Assembly: GCA_006226985.1 (NCBI GenBank)
Contig: SBGC01000113.1
Location: 1-10,532, forward strand
Origin: Bacillota bacterium
Lineage (GTDB): Bacteria; Bacillota_I; Bacilli_A; Acholeplasmatales; Acholeplasmataceae
Length of the DNA stretch: 10,532 nucleotides
Reading direction: 5' to 3'
A program made the translations under genes and the position numbers. A model generated the notes under the pieces. It saw nothing but the letters and a program-made list of their open reading frames with translations, was not told where the DNA came from and made no database searches. Position 1 is the stretch's first letter; each line of letters begins with the position of its first letter. Positions 6,010 to 10,532 of the stretch are shown piece after piece.

Positions 6010-8637
6010 TTATCTTGGGTTTTTGATGTTAGCGTGAGCTGCTGCAAGTCTTGCAATAGGCACTCTAAATGGTGAACAAGATACGTATGTTAAGCCAATA
6101 TTATGGCAGAACTCTACGGATATTGGATCTCCACCGTGTTCTCCACAAATACCTAACTTAATATTTGGTCTCGTTTGTTGACCAAGTTTAACTGCCATTT
6201 CCATGAGCTTACCAACACCGATTTGATCGATATGAGCAAATGGGTCATTAGCGAAAATCTTCTTTTCATAATAATCGCCAAGGAATTTACCTGCGTCGTC
6301 GCGGCTAAATCCAAATGTCATTTGTGTTAAGTCGTTTGTACCAAAGCTGAAGAATTCTGCTTCTTTAGCAATTTCATCAGCAGTGATTGCTGCACGTGGA
6401 ATTTCAATCATTGTTCCTACTAAGTATTCTAGTTTAACACCTGAGTTCTTAATAATTTCATCAGCTGTTTGAACAACAACATCTTTCACGTATTTTAATT
6501 CCTTAATATCTCCAACAAGTGGAATCATAATTTCAGGAACAACATTCATACCTTCTTTATTGACGTGAATAGCAGCTTCAATAACTGCTTGCGTTTGCAT
6601 TTTAGCAATTTCTGGGTATGTGACACTTAAACGAACACCACGATGACCTAACATTGGGTTTGTTTCATGAAGTTCTTCAATCGTCTTGTTAAGTTGTTCA
6701 AATGTTAATCCCATTTCTTTAGCTAGAGCACGAATATCAGCTTCTGCAGTTGGAACGAATTCATGTAGTGGTGGATCTAAATAACGAATGGTTACGGCAT
6801 AACCTTTCATTTCTTTATATAATCCGATGAAGTCTTCTCTTTGCATTGGAAGAAGTTTAGCTAAAGCTTTTTCTCTTTCAGCCTTATTCTTAGCAACGAT
6901 CATTTCTCTTACTGCAGGAATTCTGTCAGCTTCGAAGAACATATGTTCAGTACGGCATAAACCAATACCTTCAGCACCATATTCATATGCAACTTTAGCA
7001 TCTCTTGGATTATCCGCATTTGTTCTAACCTTTAAAGCTCTAAATTCATCAGCCCAGTCCATAAGTGTCTTGAAATCACCAGATACAGATGCATCTTGTG
7101 TTTCAACTTTTTCACCATAAACTTTACCTGTTGAACCATCAAGTGAAATCCAGTCGCCTTCATTGAAGATTTCGCCATTTAATTCAAATTGCTTTTTCTT
7201 TTCATTCACGTGTACTGCTCCAGCACCTGCCACACAGCATGTTCCCATACCACGAGCAACTACAGCAGCATGACTTGTCATACCACCACGAGCTGTTAAG
7301 ATACCTGATGATACGATCATACCTTCGATATCTTCTGGAGATGTTTCTTGACGAACTAAAATCACAGGAAGTCCATCAGCAGCCTTTAATTCTTTAGCAC
7401 GTTCTGCAGTAAATACAACACGTCCTGTTGCTGCACCTGGTGATGCGTTTAACCCTGTCGTAATGACTCTAGCATTTGCAAGTGCTTTTGGATTAAATTG
7501 AGGGTGTAATAAAGCGTCTAATTGAGCTGGTTCAACTTTTAAAACAGCTTCTTTCTTCGTTAATACGCCTTCTTTAACTAAATCAATCGCAATCTTTAAA
7601 GCTGCTTGTGCAGTTCTCTTACCATTACGTGTTTGAAGCATGTATAATTTACCTCTTTCGATGGTAAATTCCATGTCTTGCATATCACGATAATGTGCTT
7701 CTAATTTCTTAGAAATTGCAAAGAATTGGTCATATAAAGCAGGATTATCTTCTTTTAATTCAGAAATAGGTTTTGGTGTACGAATACCTGCAACAACGTC
7801 TTCACCTTGTGCATTAAATAAGTATTCACCATATAATTCATTTGTTCCATCTGATGGATTTCTTGAGAAGGCAACACCTGTACCAGAGTCTTCACCCATG
7901 TTACCGAAAACCATACCTTGAACGTTAACAGCAGTACCCCATTCGTAAGGAATGTGGTTTAATCTTCTATATGTATTTGCACGTGGGTTATCCCATGATC
8001 TAAATACAGCAGTAATCGCTTCGATTAATTGTTCTTTTGGATCTTGTGGGAATGGTTCACCTTTTAATTCTTCGTATTTAGCTAAGAATTGTCCAACAAG
8101 TTTTTCTAGATCGTTTGCATCTAATTCAGTATCTAAATGAACACCTTTTGCGTGTTTCATTTCTTCTAAGAGATGCTCATAGTTTTCTTTGTCAATTTCC
8201 ATAACAACGTCTGAAAACATTTGAATGAAACGTCTGTATGAATCGTATGCAAAGCGTGGATTGTTTGTAAGTTTTGCTAAACCTTTGACTGCAACATCAT
8301 TTAAACCAAGGTTTAAAATGGTATCCATCATACCTGGCATCGATGCTCTAGCTCCTGAACGAACTGAAACTAAGAATGGGTCATTAGGATCTCCAAACTT
8401 CTTACCTGCTTCTTTTTCTGTAACTGCTAAGGCTTCAAAAATTTGTGCTTTGATTTCTTCAGAAATTGTCTTCTTGTTGTCATAATAATGATTGCAAGCT
8501 TCAGTCGTTACGGTAAATCCTTGTGGTACTGGCATGCCTAGCGATGTCATTTCAGCTAAGTTTGCACCTTTACCACCAAGAAGGTTCTTCATATCTGCTT
8601 TGCCTTCTTTAAATAAATAAACGTACTTTTTTGTCAT
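6010..8637 (-). CDS. ppdK: Pyruvate, phosphate dikinase
   Basis: The 875-residue protein is full length for PPDK, which interconverts PEP + AMP + PPi and pyruvate + ATP + Pi. The N-terminal ATP-grasp domain (about 1-350) shows LLGGKGAN with Lys23 and SVRSGARASMPGM with Arg93. The swivelling phosphohistidine domain (about 390-510) has GGMTSHAAV with catalytic His456 and, two residues before it, Thr454, the site phosphorylated by PPDK regulatory proteins in some organisms. The C-terminal PEP/pyruvate barrel (about 530-875) has LCRTEHMF with Arg562 and GICGEHGGD with Cys831. These match key residues of the Clostridium symbiosum enzyme within one position. It starts 42 bases after pfkA behind an AAAGGA site, so the pair forms an operon. 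Next to pfkA, a glycolytic role in place of pyruvate kinase, consuming PPi, is the likely direction; this is inference. Confidence 0.98.
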   Translation of the reverse strand: MTKKYVYLFKEGKADMKNLLGGKGANLAEMTSLGMPVPQGFTVTTEACNHYYDNKKTISEEIKAQIFEALAVTEKEAGKKFGDPNDPFLVSVRSGARASMPGMMDTILNLGLNDVAVKGLAKLTNNPRFAYDSYRRFIQMFSDVVMEIDKENYEHLLEEMKHAKGVHLDTELDANDLEKLVGQFLAKYEELKGEPFPQDPKEQLIEAITAVFRSWDNPRANTYRRLNHIPYEWGTAVNVQGMVFGNMGEDSGTGVAFSRNPSDGTNELYGEYLFNAQGEDVVAGIRTPKPISELKEDNPALYDQFFAISKKLEAHYRDMQDMEFTIERGKLYMLQTRNGKRTAQAALKIAIDLVKEGVLTKKEAVLKVEPAQLDALLHPQFNPKALANARVITTGLNASPGAATGRVVFTAERAKELKAADGLPVILVRQETSPEDIEGMIVSSGILTARGGMTSHAAVVARGMGTCCVAGAGAVHVNEKKKQFELNGEIFNEGDWISLDGSTGKVYGEKVETQDASVSGDFKTLMDWADEFRALKVRTNADNPRDAKVAYEYGAEGIGLCRTEHMFFEADRIPAVREMIVAKNKAEREKALAKLLPMQREDFIGLYKEMKGYAVTIRYLDPPLHEFVPTAEADIRALAKEMGLTFEQLNKTIEELHETNPMLGHRGVRLSVTYPEIAKMQTQAVIEAAIHVNKEGMNVVPEIMIPLVGDIKELKYVKDVVVQTADEIIKNSGVKLEYLVGTMIEIPRAAITADEIAKEAEFFSFGTNDLTQMTFGFSRDDAGKFLGDYYEKKIFANDPFAHIDQIGVGKLMEMAVKLGQQTRPNIKLGICGEHGGDPISVEFCHNIGLTYVSCSPFRVPIARLAAAHANIKNPR

Positions 8638-8679
8638 TTTTTATATCTTTCCTTTCACTATATTCTATATCAAAATTTC

Positions 8680-9630
8680 TTATGAAACTTTTTTAACTAA
8701 GTTATATAATTCATTCTTAGGTCTCTTTTGACCAACGACATTTGAGAAGGGAATATGAACCATACGTCCATCTCTAACACCTACACATACACCATAAATC
8801 TCATCGTTTAAAAGTTCGATTGCATATGTTCCCATACGTGATCCTAAAATACGGTCTTCAGGACATGGAGAACCTCCACGTTGAATGTATCCTAAGACTG
8901 TTGCACGCGTTGCAAAACCTGATTGTTCAGTAATCTCTTCAGCAAATTGATGTGCATCGAGCAAACGTTCGGTGATAACAATGATGGCATGTCTTCTACC
9001 ATTTTTCTTGTGATCTTTAAGTCTATTTATAATCTTTTCTTTGTTAAGTGGACTTTCTGGAGTCACAATGAATTCTGCACCACCACAAATTCCTGCAAAA
9101 AGTGCTAGGTCACCACAATGTCTACCCATCACTTCAACAATTGAACATCTTGCATGTGATGTTGAGGTGTCTCTCAGTTTATCAATCGCGTCAACAATCG
9201 TTTCAACCGCTGTATGAAATCCGATTGTAAAATCAGTTCCAGCAATATCATTATCAATCGTTCCAGGTAAACCGATGACTTTCATCCCGAGTTTTGCAAG
9301 TTCCATTGCACCTCGATATGTGCCATCACCACCGATAACGACTAAAGCTTCAATGCCTCTTTGTTTAAGATCTTCAACAGCTTTTTGTTGAACTTCTGTT
9401 TTTTTGAACTCCTCAGAACGTGATGTTCCTAAAAAAGTACCACCCTTTGATAGCATACCTGAAACACTTTCGTGTGTGAGTAATTCCATATTGTTATTCA
9501 CTAATCCAGCATACCCATCTTTGATCCCATAAATCTCATGACCGTATAGAGTTCCTGCTCTGACAACAGCACGAACAGCAGCGTTCATTCCTGGTGCATC
9601 TCCACCTGATGTTAATACCCCTATTTTCAT
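8680..9630 (-). CDS. pfkA: 6-phosphofructokinase, ATP-type signature
   Basis: With the start at 9630 the protein is 316 residues, as expected for bacterial PfkA (about 320), and begins MKIGVLTSGGDAPGMNA. This start is chosen because AAGGAG lies ten bases upstream; an in-frame ATG at 9669 would add 13 unrelated residues and lies within about five bases of the predicted transcript start. The enzyme phosphorylates fructose 6-phosphate to fructose 1,6-bisphosphate. Visible sites are GGDG (100-103), PGTIDND with catalytic Asp126 (122-128), MGRHCGD (168-174) and IQRGGSPCPEDR (249-260). Gly103 and Gly123 replace the Asp and Lys that mark pyrophosphate-dependent enzymes, so it should use ATP. At the allosteric site, the position of E. 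coli Arg54 appears to be His53. It is the first gene of the operon with ppdK. Confidence 0.97.
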   Translation of the reverse strand: MKIGVLTSGGDAPGMNAAVRAVVRAGTLYGHEIYGIKDGYAGLVNNNMELLTHESVSGMLSKGGTFLGTSRSEEFKKTEVQQKAVEDLKQRGIEALVVIGGDGTYRGAMELAKLGMKVIGLPGTIDNDIAGTDFTIGFHTAVETIVDAIDKLRDTSTSHARCSIVEVMGRHCGDLALFAGICGGAEFIVTPESPLNKEKIINRLKDHKKNGRRHAIIVITERLLDAHQFAEEITEQSGFATRATVLGYIQRGGSPCPEDRILGSRMGTYAIELLNDEIYGVCVGVRDGRMVHIPFSNVVGQKRPKNELYNLVKKVS

Positions 9631-9640
9631 AAAAAATGGT

Positions 9641-9646
9641 CTCCTT
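9641..9646 (-). promoter_or_regulatory. Ribosome-binding site that fixes the pfkA start
   Basis: AAGGAG on the minus strand lies ten bases before the ATG at 9628-9630. No comparable site precedes the upstream in-frame ATG at 9667-9669, so translation most likely begins at 9630. Confidence 0.85.
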
Positions 9647-9671
9647 ACATAAAAAAAGTTACTGCACATAC

Positions 9672-9680
9672 ATTATAACA
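9672..9680 (-). promoter_or_regulatory. Extended -10 promoter of the pfkA-ppdK operon
   Basis: The minus strand reads TGTTATAAT, a consensus extended -10 (TG, one base, TATAAT). No good -35 hexamer is seen at 16-18 bp spacing. Transcription should begin near 9665, giving a leader of about 35 bases that includes the AAGGAG site. The element lies just after the GGDEF-gene terminator, as expected for an independent operon. Confidence 0.8.
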
Positions 9681-9710
9681 CATCTCATTTATTTTCCATG
9701 AAAATTATAC

Positions 9711-9749
9711 AAAAAAAACAACAAATCCTTATCTATAAGGAATCATTGT
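9711..9749 (-). terminator. Strong intrinsic terminator overlapping the end of the GGDEF gene
   Basis: The arms at 9736-9749 and 9718-9731 pair over 14 positions (11 Watson-Crick pairs, two G-U wobbles and one T-T mismatch) around the loop TAGA, and a run of seven further T's follows (9711-9717). The ascending arm contains the last seven bases of the GGDEF CDS, including its TGA stop (9743-9745), so a terminating ribosome would briefly mask the hairpin. Confidence 0.88.
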
Positions 9750-10532
9750 TTTTGTAATTTATGACTTCTTTTATGTTCGTACATTTCAATATCTGCTAAA
9801 TTGACTAAATCAAGTGGTTCAATTTGATCATTTTCTATCATCGACGAGCCATAAGATAATCCAAAATGGTAAGGCGTTTCATTTTCAAAAGTTTTAATCT
9901 TTTCATCTAAGAAAGCAGTGAGTTCCTTGTATATTTTTTCATCACTATTTTCGAATAAACACGCAAACTCGTCTCCACCAATACGATAACAGATACCATC
10001 TGGATAAAAGGTCTCACTAATCATTTCAAATGCCTTTTTAATCGCTTTGTCACCCTCGACATGACCATATGCATCATTAATACCTTTTAAGTCATCTAAA
10101 TCGAATGCGATAAGTCTGAGTTTTTTCTTTCTTTCTGGATCTTTGAAAAGAAAATCGAGATCTCGTTCAAATGCTAATCGATTTTTCCCTTGTGTAACGT
10201 GGTCCATGTAAGCGAGTTTCGCGTAAATCTCACTTTCGTAACTGAGTTTTAATCGTTGAATGAGATATTTGACATAGTTAAACAAAAGACCTAAAAGGAT
10301 AACAACAAATCCTAAAGATATAAAAACTGATGTGTTTTGGAAAGAATTCATTAAAAAGTTAATAAACTCAAGGATAACAAAGATTGTTAGAAAACCAAAG
10401 ATTCTAACAAATTTCAGTGCTTTTTCATTGTTTTCTTTTTTAAATTCAATTCCTAAGATGATGCCTACTATAACGATAGATATTAAGATTTCAATTTGTG
10501 TAATAACAACAGATTCAAAGAAATCAAGTGTA
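9743..10532 (-). CDS. Membrane-anchored GGDEF-domain protein (diguanylate cyclase-like), 5' end outside window
   Basis: The frame is open from the right edge to the TGA at 9743, giving 262 visible residues, numbered here from the first complete codon at the edge. The ATG at 10351 (residue 61) is internal: the preceding 60 codons are open and hydrophobic, so the real start lies beyond the window. About three membrane segments are visible (residues 8-28, 40-60, 67-87). A short linker and a complete GGDEF domain follow: MDHVTQGKNR (109-118, the D-x-LTG-x-x-NR start), FDLDDLKGIND (143-153) with metal ligand Asp144, and an intact GGDEF (185-189), ending at LADIEMYEHKR. The domain should make cyclic di-GMP from GTP. 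The usual RxxD product-inhibition site before GGDEF is not conserved (FYPD, and one residue out of register). No EAL or PilZ partner is in the window. Confidence 0.9.
   Translation of the reverse strand, partial: TLDFFESVVITQIEILISIVIVGIILGIEFKKENNEKALKFVRIFGFLTIFVILEFINFLMNSFQNTSVFISLGFVVILLGLLFNYVKYLIQRLKLSYESEIYAKLAYMDHVTQGKNRLAFERDLDFLFKDPERKKKLRLIAFDLDDLKGINDAYGHVEGDKAIKKAFEMISETFYPDGICYRIGGDEFACLFENSDEKIYKELTAFLDEKIKTFENETPYHFGLSYGSSMIENDQIEPLDLVNLADIEMYEHKRSHKLQKQ

Noticed and set aside
5630..8485. Plus-strand open frames at 5630-5866, 6827-7120, 7952-8140 and 8225-8485
   Set aside because: They lie opposite the symporter and ppdK genes, have no family motifs or ribosome-binding sites, and look like antisense shadows of strongly coding minus-strand genes.
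8638..8679. Internal promoter or terminator between pfkA and ppdK
   Set aside because: Only weak TATAGA-like matches and no hairpin with a T-run; the 42-base gap is ordinary for a two-gene operon.
8923..9108. Plus-strand open frame opposite pfkA
   Set aside because: It is antisense to a conserved part of pfkA with no recognisable protein features.
8680..9669. pfkA starting at the upstream ATG 9669 (329 residues)
   Set aside because: The extra 13 residues do not resemble the family N-terminus. That ATG lies within about five bases of the predicted transcript start, and the AAGGAG site supports the start at 9630.
9743..10351. GGDEF gene taken as complete from ATG 10351 (202 residues)
   Set aside because: The same frame stays open for 60 more codons to the window edge and encodes two further hydrophobic segments, so this ATG is internal.
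1..10532. tRNA, rRNA, CRISPR array, insertion sequence, phage gene or alternative genetic code (TGA = Trp)
   Set aside because: No cloverleaf-like segments, repeat-spacer arrays, transposase motifs or terminal repeats were seen. Genes use TGG for tryptophan, and TGA ends uvrB and the GGDEF gene.

Overview
The window looks like chromosomal DNA from a low-GC, wall-less or wall-less-related bacterium of the Acholeplasma/Izemoplasma type. It is AT-rich and gene-dense, and every convincing gene lies on the minus strand. The genes use the standard code: two CDSs end in TGA, tryptophan is always TGG, and no TGA interrupts a reading frame. That argues against Mycoplasma/Spiroplasma proper and fits Acholeplasmatales. 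The placement is inference from gene content and style, not from a phylogenetic test.

Reading in the direction of transcription (from high to low coordinates), there are four blocks. (1) 9743-10532: the C-terminal part of a membrane-anchored GGDEF protein. It enters the window already open and ends at a strong intrinsic terminator (9711-9749). (2) 6010-9630: an extended -10 promoter (9672-9680), then pfkA (6-phosphofructokinase) and ppdK (pyruvate, phosphate dikinase) as a two-gene glycolytic operon, closed by a terminator at 5969-5998. (3) 1491-5760: a three-gene operon of a Na+/phosphate symporter with a PhoU-like tail, uvrB, and an SGNH-fold hydrolase. The genes are tightly coupled (stop/Shine-Dalgarno overlap, then an ATGA overlap), and a GC-rich hairpin follows at 1473-1492. 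(4) 1-1416: a long cytoplasmic Sel1-repeat protein overlapping the start of a small membrane protein cut by the left edge.

The most interesting non-coding stretch is 5761-6009. Going downstream on the minus strand it holds the ppdK terminator, a 10-bp-armed AT-rich inverted repeat, a perfect 19-bp palindrome covering an extended -10 promoter, a possible 19-codon leader ORF, and a terminator-like hairpin whose loop contains that ORF's stop codon. Only then come the ribosome-binding site and start of the symporter gene. This looks like a regulated, possibly attenuated leader for the phosphate-transport/uvrB operon.

The encoded proteins are mostly housekeeping: upper and lower glycolysis, phosphate uptake and nucleotide-excision repair. 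They are combined with signalling or scaffold proteins (GGDEF, Sel1). I see no tRNA, rRNA, CRISPR array, insertion sequence or phage gene, and no novel multi-gene defence or biosynthetic system.
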